Of a stretch of DNA of 64,000 bases, positions 25,027 to 33,564 are shown piece by piece; positions within the stretch are counted from its first letter, which is position 1; the number at the start of each line of letters is the position of its first letter. The stretch lies in the NCBI RefSeq assembly GCF_040678635.1, contig NZ_JBFATZ010000008.1, positions 300,197 to 364,196 on the forward strand, read 5' to 3'. Below the pieces are notes generated by a model, which saw nothing but the letters and a program-made list of their open reading frames with translations, was not told the DNA's origin and did not search any database. This stretch comes from Thermopolyspora sp040678635 (GTDB taxonomy: Bacteria; Actinomycetota; Actinomycetes; Streptosporangiales; Streptosporangiaceae). A program made the translations under genes and the position numbers.

Positions 25027-27471
25027 GTGGCGATCCCCCGCACGCGCCGACTGATCATGGCGGCGAGCCTGCCGCTCATGATCGCGGCGACCACAGCGTT
25101 ACAACCCGGCACCGCGAACGCCCTCTCGACCGACGTCGTCATCTCGGCCGTGTACGGCGGCGGCGGCAACTCCGGAGCGATCTTCAAGAACGACTTCATC
25201 GAGCTCGCCAACACCAGCGACAACCCCGTGGACGTCTCGGGCTGGAGCGTCCAGTACGCCTCGGCAGCGGGCGCCGTCTTCCAGATGACCAACCTGACGG
25301 GGAGCATCCCCGCGCACGGCAGATACCTCATCAGGCAGGCCGCGGGCAGCGGCGGCACTCTCGACCTGCCCACGCCCGACGCCGTCGGCTCGATCCCGAT
25401 GTCGGCCACCTCCGGGGTCGTCGCACTGGTCACCGCCCAGGTGCCGCTGGTGGGGTGCGGCACCTCCTGCGCGACCGCACCGAACGTCAAGGACCTGGTC
25501 GGCTACGGCGCGACCGCGAACGCCGAGACGGCCGCGGCGCCCGGGCTCACCAACACCACGGCCGCCGCCCGCACCGGATCGCTGACCGACACCGACAACA
25601 ACGCCGCCGACTTCACCTCCGGCGTGCCGAAGGCCACCAACTCCGCGGGCGTCACGGTCAGCGCCGACGACCCGGGCGGCCCCGTGGACCCGACCCCCGG
25701 CTCCGTCCGCATCCACGACATCCAGGGCTCGGGCCGCGTCTCCCCGATCGTGGGGACGAACGTCACGAACGTCCCGGGCATCGTCACGGCCGTCCGAACG
25801 ACGGGCAACGCGCGTGGTTTCTGGTTCCAGGACCCGTCCGCCGACGCCGACCCCCTCACCAGCGAGGGCATGTTCGTCTTCATGGGCTCGACCTCGCCGT
25901 CGGTCACCATCGGGGACTCCGTCCTGGTCTCCGGCCGCGTCACCGAGTTCCGCCCGGCCTCCGGCGCGCAGACCCTCACCGAGCTCGGCGGCTCGATCAC
26001 CACCACCAAGCTCAGCAGCGGCAACGCGCTGCCCACGGCCGTCCCGGTCGCCTTCCCCGACGCCTTCACCAAGACCGGCAGCCTGGAGACCCAGCCGCTG
26101 GAGCCGTCCTCGTACGTGCTGGACTGGCTGGAGGTCCACGAGGGCATGCGGGTCACCCTCACCCAGGACACCCGCCTGATCAGCCCGGTGAACACCGAGT
26201 TCGACGAGCTGTGGGTGACGCTCAAGCCGGGCCAGAACCCGACCCCGCGCGGCGGCTCGATCTACACCTCCTACGACGACCCGAACAGCGGCCGGCTGAT
26301 GATCGTCGCGCTGAACGGCGCGCCCGCCGCGAACGTCGGCTCCACGCTGGCCGCCGGGACCACCGGGCCGATCGACTACCAGTCGTTCGGCGGGTACGTC
26401 GTCCAGGCCACCACGCTCGGCACGATCACCGAGGGCGGTCTCAAGCGCCAGAAGGTGCTCGCGCCGAAGAAGGAGGGCGACCTGTCCATCGCGACGTACA
26501 ACGTCGAGAACCTCGCCGCCACCAACCCGGACGCGAAGTTCGCCCGGCTGGCCCAGGCGGTCGTCGACAACCTCGGCTCGCCCGACATCCTCGCCCTGGA
26601 GGAGATCCAGGACAACAACGGCGCCACCAACGACAGCGTCGTCGCGGCCGACCAGACCGTGGCGAAGTTCATCGCGGCGATCGGCGCCGCGGGCGGGCCC
26701 ACGTACGACTGGCGCTCGATCGACCCGAGCGATGACGACGACGGCGGCGAGCCCGGCGGCAACATCCGCCAGGTGTTCCTGTTCAACCCCGCGCGCGTGA
26801 CGTTCGTCGACCGCCCCGGCGGCGACGCGACCACGGCCGTCACCGTCGTCCGCGAGCGGCAGACCAGCAACCAGGTCGCCCTGTCGGCCTCACCCGGCCG
26901 GATCAACCCGACCAGCGACGCCTGGGAGGCCAGCCGCAAGCCGCTCGTCGGCGAGTTCCGCTACGACGGCGGCAAGCAGTTGTTCGTCGTCGCCAACCAC
27001 TTCAACTCCAAGGGCGGCGACGCACCGCTGACCGCGGCCGTGCAGCCGCCGGTCCGGAGCACCGAGGTCCAGCGCGTCGCGCAGGCCGAGCAGGTGCACG
27101 ACTTCGTCGCGGACCTGCTCGACAAGAGCGGCGGCAAGGCCCGTGTCGTCGTCCTCGGCGACATCAACGACTACCAGTTCAGCCCCGCCATGCAGACGCT
27201 CACCGGCGGCGGCGTCCTGAAGACGCTGATCGACGACCTGCCCGCCGACCGGCGCTACAGCTACATCTTCGACGGCAACTCCCAGGCGCTCGACCACATC
27301 CTGGTCAGCCCGGCCATCAAGGGGTACGCGTACGGCGTCGTGCACATCAACGCCGAGTTCTCCGACCAGGCCAGCGACCACGACCCGCAGATCGTCCGCA
27401 TTCTGACGGGCTGCAACACGGATCCGCTGCCCGCCCGCTGCCGCCCCGGCAGTCCGGTGGTGGACGAGTAG
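25027..27471 (+). CDS. large secreted nuclease with lamin-tail and endonuclease/exonuclease/phosphatase domains
   Basis: 814 residues, GTG start at 25027 behind CTAGGAGCG. An N-terminal export signal (RTRRLIMAASLPLMIAATTALQPGTANA) is followed by a lamin-tail-like domain (about 30-150; VVISAVYGGGGNSGA, FIELANTSD, SVQYASAAG), an OB-fold region (about 210-330; IVTAVRTTGNARGFWFQDPS) and a C-terminal DNase I-like domain (about 475-800). Catalytic motifs of the latter are TYNVENL, ALEEIQDN, VVLGDINDYQ, ALDHILVSP and SDHDPQIV. This is the ExeM/NucH-type extracellular nuclease layout, used for DNA scavenging or biofilm turnover. It ends with a strong terminator and stands alone. Confidence 0.9.
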   Translation: MAIPRTRRLIMAASLPLMIAATTALQPGTANALSTDVVISAVYGGGGNSGAIFKNDFIELANTSDNPVDVSGWSVQYASAAGAVFQMTNLTGSIPAHGRYLIRQAAGSGGTLDLPTPDAVGSIPMSATSGVVALVTAQVPLVGCGTSCATAPNVKDLVGYGATANAETAAAPGLTNTTAAARTGSLTDTDNNAADFTSGVPKATNSAGVTVSADDPGGPVDPTPGSVRIHDIQGSGRVSPIVGTNVTNVPGIVTAVRTTGNARGFWFQDPSADADPLTSEGMFVFMGSTSPSVTIGDSVLVSGRVTEFRPASGAQTLTELGGSITTTKLSSGNALPTAVPVAFPDAFTKTGSLETQPLEPSSYVLDWLEVHEGMRVTLTQDTRLISPVNTEFDELWVTLKPGQNPTPRGGSIYTSYDDPNSGRLMIVALNGAPAANVGSTLAAGTTGPIDYQSFGGYVVQATTLGTITEGGLKRQKVLAPKKEGDLSIATYNVENLAATNPDAKFARLAQAVVDNLGSPDILALEEIQDNNGATNDSVVAADQTVAKFIAAIGAAGGPTYDWRSIDPSDDDDGGEPGGNIRQVFLFNPARVTFVDRPGGDATTAVTVVRERQTSNQVALSASPGRINPTSDAWEASRKPLVGEFRYDGGKQLFVVANHFNSKGGDAPLTAAVQPPVRSTEVQRVAQAEQVHDFVADLLDKSGGKARVVVLGDINDYQFSPAMQTLTGGGVLKTLIDDLPADRRYSYIFDGNSQALDHILVSPAIKGYAYGVVHINAEFSDQASDHDPQIVRILTGCNTDPLPARCRPGSPVVDE

Positions 27472-27488
27472 CACCTTGGCGAACAGGC

Positions 27489-27524
27489 GTAAGGGCCGTC
27501 CCGCCGCGGCGGGACGGCCCTTAC
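27489..27524. terminator. strong bidirectional terminator after the nuclease
   Basis: GTAAGGGCCGTCCCGC and its exact complement form a 16-bp stem with a 4-base loop (27489-27504 and 27509-27524). It begins 17 bp past the nuclease stop and also abuts the accA fragment that ends at 27528 on the opposite strand, so it can serve both. Confidence 0.85.
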
Positions 27525-27527
27525 GTG

Positions 27528-27816
27528 TCAGGCCGCCGGATCCTTGATCTCGCAGATGACCGCGCCCGATGCGACCGTGGCGCCGATCTCGGCGCTCGGG
27601 CCGACCACGGTCCCGGCCTTGTGCGCGGTGAGCGGCTGCTCCATCTTCATGGCGTTGATCCGGAACTCGATGGAGTGGCCGCGCAGCGGCGGGTCGTCGT
27701 AGCCGAGCGGCTCGCCGGCGGCGACGCGGAACTGCTCGCGGACCAGGTCGATCCCGGAGATCTCCTCGGTGACCGGGTGCTCGACCTGCAGGCGGGTGTT
27801 GACCTCCAGGAACGAG
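27528..27816 (-). pseudogene. internally deleted fragment of accA (biotin carboxylase/BCCP subunit)
   Basis: A minus-strand fragment nearly identical in DNA to the intact accA at 35554-37305. 27541-27653 matches 35564-35676 with about four differences, and 27651-27816 matches 36286-36451 with three. The two parts are joined by loss of 612 bp (204 codons) at a shared GGC, leaving an in-frame fusion RINA|MKMEQP. The N-terminal 280 codons are missing. The result retains the EVNTRLQVEHPVTEEISG catalytic strand and the biotinyl Lys motif, but cannot be a working biotin carboxylase. The open frame continues to 27905 with unrelated sequence. Confidence 0.88.
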
Positions 27817-28591
27817 GCTCTCACCAGCGGTCGTGGTGCAGCGCGGAGTCCAGGGGACGACGGCGACGCCGGCCATGCCGTTCGAGATCGGGTCGGCCCG
27901 ATCACCCATCTCGCCTCCGCTCCCGATGAAAGCTCGTCACCGAGCTCGCCGGCACCGCGGAGTCGATCACCAGGGATCTCGGCGGCGATCTCCCGACGTG
28001 ACCGGGCGGCCGACGTTCACGGTATCTAGAAAAGCCCATAAAATCTGGAAAACCAGGACTAACAGAACATTTCCGCATCACCATCCCATTGCGGGGCCAT
28101 GACACAAACCTGTTACTCCATCTACATCTGAGGCTTGCGTCAGCCTGCCAGCAATGATTAAGTCGTGCATATGACAAGCGTGCCGCCGTGTACGACAGGT
28201 GAGAGTAAATTCGGATTCACCGGGATTCATCTAGGATCAAGCTACCGGTTTCTGATCGTCGACGACATCGCCCCCTAATCGGGCTCGCATCGGGCTCGAA
28301 TCGCTCGAATGTAGCGCTGCCAGAGGGTCAAGTTCCTCGCACCACCTGCCACTGACATCGATCGGCGCCCCAAGCCCGAGGTTGGACCGATCTAAACGGT
28401 AACGACAGGTCAACAAAGGTACGAATCGCACCTCACCCTTCCGGGCCCCAAAGGACCGTCTCACGGATATTCATTCATTCGAGAGGTTGTCATGCGATCG
28501 CCCCGGGAGTTCAATTCGCCATGTCCAAATTCCCCGGCCGAGCGCGCCATGCGCGCGCTTCTCGATGCCGAATAATTGTGGAGTCCCCTTC
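27817..28591. other. 775-bp gene-poor, AT-richer leader of the decarboxylase cluster
   Basis: I find no convincing gene. Base composition falls well below the surroundings from about 28025 to 28470 (for example TAAAATCTGGAAAACCAGG and ATGATTAAGTCG), as expected for a regulatory leader. Near-repeats CGGATTCACC and GGGATTCATC occur at 28211-28230 and resemble the half-site of the palindrome at 1530. The promoter for the six-gene cluster is probably here, but I cannot place a -35/-10 pair with confidence. Confidence 0.4.
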
Positions 28592-30166
28592 GTGACGAGT
28601 TCGCTTTCCGATGTCCAGAGTTCTTTTCCGCAGCCGGCGACGGGTGAAAGTCAGCAATCACCCGCGCCGGCCCTCACCGCGGCCTTCGACCCCGGACGTT
28701 TTCACGACGGCGCCATGAACCTCGTCGGCCGCCTGACGGCGTATCTGGGCGACCGGTCGGTCCGGGGGCTCGACCTCCACGATCCGGCGACGCTGCTCAA
28801 GGCCGCGCGGGAGCTGATGACCCTCGAACGGCAGGGCATCGCCGAGTTCGACGCCGATCGGGTCAACCGGATCATCGACCTGTACACGGGGACCGGCATC
28901 CCCGTCTACTCGCCCGGCTACATGGGACGGCAGTTCTCCGGAGTGGTGCCACTGGCCAGCCTCGTCGACCTGGTCGGGTCGGTGGTCAACCAGCCCTCCT
29001 CCTTCTATGAGGCCGGGCAGCTCCCGAACGTCGCCGAGCGGCTCATGGCCGAGGAGCTCAACCGGTTCATCGGCTGGGACCAGGACCGGTTCGCCATGGT
29101 GACGACCTCGGGGGGATCGCTGGCCAACCTGACCGCCCTGCTGGCCGCCCGCAATCGCGCCTTTCCGCAGATCTGGACGGCCGGCGCCGAGGGCGCGCCG
29201 GGGCGTCCCGCCATCGCGGTCAGCGAGGAGGCGCACTACAGCGTGACGCGGGCGGCGGGCGTGCTCGGGATCGGGGAGCGGCAGATCGTCCGGCTTCCCG
29301 TCGATCGGGGCGGGCGGATACGCCCGGATCTGGCCGGTCCGATGCTGGACGAGGCGCACCGGCGTGGGCTGCGGCCGTTCTGCCTGGTGGCCTCGGCCGG
29401 GACCACGTCGATGGGCGCGTTCGACCCGTTGGAGGAGCTCGCGGCCCTGGCGCGCGGGTACGGGCTCTGGCTGCACGTGGACGGGGCGCATGGGGCGAGC
29501 CTGCTGCTGTCGGAGCGGCATCGGGACCGGCTGCGCGGCGTCGAGCAGGCCGACTCGCTCACCTGGGACGCCCACAAGATGCTGTTCATGCCGGCGCCGT
29601 GCACGTTGCTCTTCTACCGGGACAAGGCGGCGGCGCGCGGCGCGTTCCGGCAGCGGGCCAGCTACGTCTTCGATGAGGAACCGGACGCCTACAGCGCCTA
29701 CGACAGCGCGGACAAGAACTTCGAGTGCACGAAACGCCCAATGATCATGCCGCTCTGGACGGTCTGGTCGGTATACGGCCCGGCGCTGTTCGCGCAGAAG
29801 ATCGACCGGCTGTGCGCGGTGGCCCGGCAGGCGTACCAGATGATCGACGCCGAGCCGGACTTCGCCGTGGCGCACGAACCGGAGTCCAACATCCTGTGCT
29901 TCCGGTACCTGCCGGACGGCCTGAACCCGGGGACCGTGCACCGGCTCCAGCTGGAGATCCGTAACCGCATCCGGGACGGCGGGCGCTTCTTCATCTCCAA
30001 GGTCGACATCGACGGGGTGGCGGCGCTGCGCGTGGTGGTGATGAACCACCTGATCGACGCCGGCCACCTGGCCATGCTCATCGCCGAGATCAGGGACATC
30101 GGGCAACGAGTGCTGCGCGCGGGCGGGGCCGCCCGGCACGATCAGCGGAACGGGAGTCACTCATGA
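28592..30166 (+). CDS. PLP-dependent decarboxylase (group II, DABA/glutamate/aromatic-amino-acid type)
   Basis: 524 residues from GTG 28592 (GGAG eight bases upstream); the frame is open back to 28487. Fold-type I features are GGSLANLTALLAARN, EEAHYSVTRAAGVLGIG (stacking His), HVDGAHGASLL (cofactor Asp) and the Schiff-base Lys in LTWDAHKMLFMPAPCTLLFY. The family decarboxylates amino acids or converts them to aldehydes, but the substrate cannot be read here. The first gene of a tight operon: its stop overlaps the next gene by 4 bp (ATGA). In cluster context it may supply an amine or modified amino acid that the adjacent adenylating enzyme activates; this is inference. Confidence 0.88.
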   Translation: MTSSLSDVQSSFPQPATGESQQSPAPALTAAFDPGRFHDGAMNLVGRLTAYLGDRSVRGLDLHDPATLLKAARELMTLERQGIAEFDADRVNRIIDLYTGTGIPVYSPGYMGRQFSGVVPLASLVDLVGSVVNQPSSFYEAGQLPNVAERLMAEELNRFIGWDQDRFAMVTTSGGSLANLTALLAARNRAFPQIWTAGAEGAPGRPAIAVSEEAHYSVTRAAGVLGIGERQIVRLPVDRGGRIRPDLAGPMLDEAHRRGLRPFCLVASAGTTSMGAFDPLEELAALARGYGLWLHVDGAHGASLLLSERHRDRLRGVEQADSLTWDAHKMLFMPAPCTLLFYRDKAAARGAFRQRASYVFDEEPDAYSAYDSADKNFECTKRPMIMPLWTVWSVYGPALFAQKIDRLCAVARQAYQMIDAEPDFAVAHEPESNILCFRYLPDGLNPGTVHRLQLEIRNRIRDGGRFFISKVDIDGVAALRVVVMNHLIDAGHLAMLIAEIRDIGQRVLRAGGAARHDQRNGSHS

Positions 30167-31704
30167 CCATGACGGAACCGGACATCGCCGCCTGGACGGA
30201 GCTGGCGGCACGGCTGATCCCGGAGGAGGAGCTGCGGCCCCGAACCGTGGACGACGTCACCCGGCTGCCCTCGTTCGCCGGGAAGCTGGAGGAGTGCGGG
30301 CGGCTCACCGGGACTCCGTACTGTGAGTCCCCGCTTGGGCTGCAGAACGCGCTGGTGTTCCGGCGGCTGCGGCAGCTCGTCGGCATCGCGCTGCTCAACC
30401 CGCTGTGGCGCGAGCGGCTGAACTACTTCGGGATCCGCGACGCCCCCGCCGACATGTCCGAGTGGGAGCGGATCCCGCTGTCGGACAAGACCGTGCAGCG
30501 GGACATGTTCATGGGGGCGCGGGCCGGGATGGTCGTGCCGCTCGACCGCGGCGGCTTCGAGGTGGTGGCCAGCGGCGGCACCGGCGACGGCATGCCCTTG
30601 GAGATCGTGTACTCCCTGCGGGAGCTGCGCGACACCTACCGGGTCGCCGGGGCGTTCATGGGCGCCTACCAGCTCGGACGCTACCTGCGCGGCCCCGCGC
30701 CGCGCTGGCTGTTCACCACGCTGGCCGACTACCAGATGTGGAGCAGCGGGACCATGGTCGGCGGCGTCCTGTCCCAGGTCCCAGGGGTCAACTACATCGG
30801 CGCGGGGCCGGTGAGCGCGCCGGTGCTCGAGCACATGTTCTCCTACCCCGGCCATAAGGCGCTGATGGGCATCACCGCCGGCATCGCGCTCCTGCCCGAG
30901 CTCGGCGCGGGCCTGCCGCCGAGCGCCAGGGCGAGCTTCCGGGTCGCCATGTACGGCAGCGGCACCCTGCCGCAGCGCAAGCGGGACGAACTGCAGGCGT
31001 TCTTCCCCAACGTGTCGATCCTCAGCTACTTCGCCGCGACCCAGGCCGAATGCGTCGGGCTCCAGCTCGACCACACCTCGCCGACGCTCTCCGCCGTGCC
31101 GGGGCTGCATCTGGTGGAGATCGTGGACGAGCACGGCCGCGCCGTCGCCGAGGGCGAGGAGGGCGAACTGGTCGTCACCCGGCTGCACGCCGACGAGACG
31201 CCGCTGCTCCGGCTCAAGCTCGGCGACCGGATGATCCGCCGCCGCGCCCTCGACGGGCCCGGGTTGCGCACCGAGCGCTTCGAGTTCGCCGGGCGCACCG
31301 CCGACGTGCTGCACCTCAACGACAGCCAGTACTCGGCGACGCTGGCCTACGCCGCCCTGCGCGGGCGGCTGCGCGCGGCGAGCGGCGTCGATTTGGACCT
31401 GGTCGCGCACGAGGTCCAGTTTCACAACCACCGGGAGGAGCGGACCCTCACCCTGCTGGCGGCGGTGGACGACGCCGAGGGTACGGCCGCGGCCGTCGAG
31501 CACGCCCTCGGCCCGAGCGGGACGCGGCGGCTGTTCACGGCGGCGCTGCCGAGTTCCCTGTCGCTGTTCAACGACCGGGAGGCGAACGCGGCCGCCATCG
31601 AGCGGACCGGATACGAGTTCCGGCTGGTGTTCGTGCCCCCCTCCTCGCCGCGGATCGAGCGGACCGCCGTCGGCAAGACGCCGCTGGTCAGGGACCGAGG
31701 CTGA
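30163..31704 (+). CDS. PaaK-like adenylate-forming enzyme
   Basis: 513 residues resembling phenylacetate-CoA-ligase-like AMP-forming enzymes. The N-terminal domain has ESPLGLQNALVFRRLRQLV. The phosphate-binding loop is VVASGGTGDGMPLEIVYS (near 145), which is Gly-rich but lacks the Lys of the canonical TSGTTGxPK motif. Other blocks are YFAATQAECVGLQ (adenine region), LLRLKLGDRMIRRR (Asp-Arg hinge) and a C-terminal ERTAVGKTPLV that could hold the catalytic Lys. Identity to true PaaK appears low, so it may activate an unusual acid or amino acid. It overlaps the decarboxylase gene and is followed, 45 bp later, by the first of four PixA-like genes. Confidence 0.75.
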   Translation: MTMTEPDIAAWTELAARLIPEEELRPRTVDDVTRLPSFAGKLEECGRLTGTPYCESPLGLQNALVFRRLRQLVGIALLNPLWRERLNYFGIRDAPADMSEWERIPLSDKTVQRDMFMGARAGMVVPLDRGGFEVVASGGTGDGMPLEIVYSLRELRDTYRVAGAFMGAYQLGRYLRGPAPRWLFTTLADYQMWSSGTMVGGVLSQVPGVNYIGAGPVSAPVLEHMFSYPGHKALMGITAGIALLPELGAGLPPSARASFRVAMYGSGTLPQRKRDELQAFFPNVSILSYFAATQAECVGLQLDHTSPTLSAVPGLHLVEIVDEHGRAVAEGEEGELVVTRLHADETPLLRLKLGDRMIRRRALDGPGLRTERFEFAGRTADVLHLNDSQYSATLAYAALRGRLRAASGVDLDLVAHEVQFHNHREERTLTLLAAVDDAEGTAAAVEHALGPSGTRRLFTAALPSSLSLFNDREANAAAIERTGYEFRLVFVPPSSPRIERTAVGKTPLVRDRG

Positions 31705-31749
31705 GCACGTGGCGGCTGCTGAGCCCGGGAAATCCGACAAGGAGGACGA

Positions 31750-32271
31750 ATGAAGGAGAAGGTCAGCATCGTCGTGATGGTCGACGCCGTCGGGGCGTTG
31801 TCCGACCGGTCGCTGCACAACGGCAACCTCTCGCTGGTGGACGACAGCCCGGCGGGGAGCCGGCACCAGGGGACCACCGACCTCATCACGGCGGTGGTCC
31901 CGGGACAGGTCGTCCAGTGGACACCCATCCCCGTGGACGTGCAGACTCCGGTCGAGATCCAGGCCATCGAGTTCCTGTCCGGCGCTGCCGTCCCGTGCCC
32001 GGCGGACCCGGCGGACCCCACCGATTCGGCCGACCCCACCGACCCTGGCCAGCCGGCCGGCTTGCCGTACCCGGTGGAGTCCCCTGCGGTTCCGGCACCC
32101 GACGCCATGGGCTCCAACGGGCACGAGAACCACGACCTGCTGGTGTGGGAGGGCGTGGTGCCCTACTCCATGGTGCCCGGCGTCCCCTACCGGTACCGGC
32201 TCTCGCTCAAGCTCCACGAGGGACCCAACAGCGTGCTGCACATCGACTCGCCCGCGCTGCTGCGCGTGTGA
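31750..32271 (+). CDS. PixA/AidA-like inclusion-body family protein, paralogue 1
   Basis: 173 residues with a strong AAGGAGG ribosome site. The N-terminal strand pattern KVSIVVMVDAVGALSDRSLHNGN is shared with the three following genes (hhVD-x4-A-x-RSLxGN). Then VVPGQVVQWTPIPVDVQ matches the GD-x-hxW step of PixA/AidA, and the C-terminus VPGVPYRYRLSLKLHEG matches the edge strand. A Pro/Asp-rich linker (about 83-115; PADPADPTDSADPTDP) splits the domain. No signal peptide or membrane segment is seen, so it should be cytoplasmic. The family is known for intracellular crystalline inclusions in Xenorhabdus (PixA) and quorum-controlled AidA in Burkholderia-type bacteria; function here is unknown. 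Confidence 0.6.
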   Translation: MKEKVSIVVMVDAVGALSDRSLHNGNLSLVDDSPAGSRHQGTTDLITAVVPGQVVQWTPIPVDVQTPVEIQAIEFLSGAAVPCPADPADPTDSADPTDPGQPAGLPYPVESPAVPAPDAMGSNGHENHDLLVWEGVVPYSMVPGVPYRYRLSLKLHEGPNSVLHIDSPALLRV

Positions 32272-32296
32272 GCCACGTTTCGCGAAAGGCGGTTTC

Positions 32297-33088
32297 ATGG
32301 CCCAGCAACACGGGATCATCGTGCTGGTCGACATCGAGAACGCGCTTCGGACGCGGTCGCTCGACGGCAACGCCTACTGGTTCGACAACATGAAGTTCCT
32401 CGGCTCGGAGGGGGAGGGCACCGGGCGACTGGTGACGATCGTGCCCGGCACCTACTTCCTCGACGGGTCGCAGGCGACCGAGCAGGTGCTGAACTGGCTG
32501 CCCGCGGCGCTGGGGGCGATTCCCCCGACGGTGCCGCGCAACTACCTGGCCGAGCGGGAGCGCGCCCACGACCGGCGCACGCTGGAGCAGCTGGCCGCGC
32601 TCGGCGGCGAGGGTGGCCCGGGTGGTGTGGACGCGGCCGAGCTCACGCGGCTGCAGCAGCGGGTCGGCCGGAGCGCCCGCAAGCAGGCCGGCGGGCGTGG
32701 CCTCACCGCGGGCAAGCTGCTGGACGTCACCGGGAAGACCACGAGCAGCGCCGCCGCGTACAACTACCCGGCTCCGGTGATCACCGACATCACGGGGCAG
32801 GCCGTCAGCGAGAAGATCATTTATCCGGCCCAGTACGGCTCGCCCGACATGGTCTACGACGGCTGGTACTGGGCCGCGACCGTGGACACGAGCCGACCGG
32901 GCGTCTACCCGTACACGATGCACATTCAGCTGCACGAGCTGGTCGAGCAGAACGACGAGCTGGTCTGGCAGTCCGTGGACCTGACCTGCGAGTCCAGTCT
33001 CAAGATCACCAGCGACCCGAAGCGCAACGCGTTCACCGGCGCCGGGCTGGGCGTCCTGCCCCTCCCGGCCGTCCCGCCCGCCGGCTGA
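32297..33088 (+). CDS. PixA/AidA-like family protein, paralogue 2 (with central insertion)
   Basis: 263 residues, the longest of the four paralogues. The family N-terminus is GIIVLVDIENALRTRSLDGNAYWFDN, and the C-terminal part WYWAATVDTSRPGVYPYTMHIQLHE is the matching strand pair. Between them is an insertion of about 90 residues (about 80-170) containing a basic, probably helical stretch RLQQRVGRSARKQAGGRG. No export signal. It follows paralogue 1 by 25 bp and precedes paralogue 3 by 17 bp on the same strand. The insertion could add a nucleic-acid or protein contact, but this is speculative. Confidence 0.55.
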   Translation: MAQQHGIIVLVDIENALRTRSLDGNAYWFDNMKFLGSEGEGTGRLVTIVPGTYFLDGSQATEQVLNWLPAALGAIPPTVPRNYLAERERAHDRRTLEQLAALGGEGGPGGVDAAELTRLQQRVGRSARKQAGGRGLTAGKLLDVTGKTTSSAAAYNYPAPVITDITGQAVSEKIIYPAQYGSPDMVYDGWYWAATVDTSRPGVYPYTMHIQLHELVEQNDELVWQSVDLTCESSLKITSDPKRNAFTGAGLGVLPLPAVPPAG

Positions 33089-33105
33089 CAGAGCGAAGGA
33101 GCCGC

Positions 33106-33564
33106 ATGCCCCCGAGGAACAAGCCGTCCGCGCCCCGGCCCGCCCGGCCCGTGACGATCACCGCGGTGATCGACCCGGTGGCCGCGCTGGCGTCGGAGAA
33201 CCTGGACGACAACCTCTACCTGTACGACACCAACAAGGCCGCCGGGTCCTCCGGTTTCGGAACCCCCGGGCTGCACAGCCGGGTGCGCAAGGGCGACACC
33301 CTGCTGTGGAACGTGATCCCGCTGGAGTGCGAGACCTACGTGGCCCTCGCCGACATCGAGATCGACCCGAAGATCGCCGAGCCGACGCGGCAGGTGTATC
33401 CCGGCACCGACATCGTGTTCTGGACCGCCGAGGTCAAGCAGGACCTCGCCGCGCCGGTGCCGTACCGGCTCTCGTTCCTGCTCGGCACCGTCGCCACGCC
33501 GTTCACCCCCACCGCCCGGCCGGCCCTGACCGGGCCCGCCGACGAGGGAAAGGAAGGCCGATGA
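33106..33564 (+). CDS. PixA/AidA-like family protein, paralogue 3 (minimal form)
   Basis: 152 residues, the most compact copy. Behind a GAAGGAGCC site and a basic leader (PPRNKPSAPRPARP) come VTITAVIDPVAALASENLDDNLYLYD, GTPGLHSRVRKGDTLLWNVIPLECETYVALADIEI and IVFWTAEVKQDLAAPVPYRLSFLLG. The KGDTLLW step and the WTAEV/YRLSF strand pair follow the AidA pattern most closely of the four. The stop overlaps the start of paralogue 4 by 4 bp. Confidence 0.6.
   Translation: MPPRNKPSAPRPARPVTITAVIDPVAALASENLDDNLYLYDTNKAAGSSGFGTPGLHSRVRKGDTLLWNVIPLECETYVALADIEIDPKIAEPTRQVYPGTDIVFWTAEVKQDLAAPVPYRLSFLLGTVATPFTPTARPALTGPADEGKEGR

Noticed and set aside
27817..27905. N-terminal continuation of the accA fragment frame
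   Set aside because: These residues (MIGPTRSRTAWPASPSS..) do not match accA and have no motif. They are treated as read-through of the fragment.
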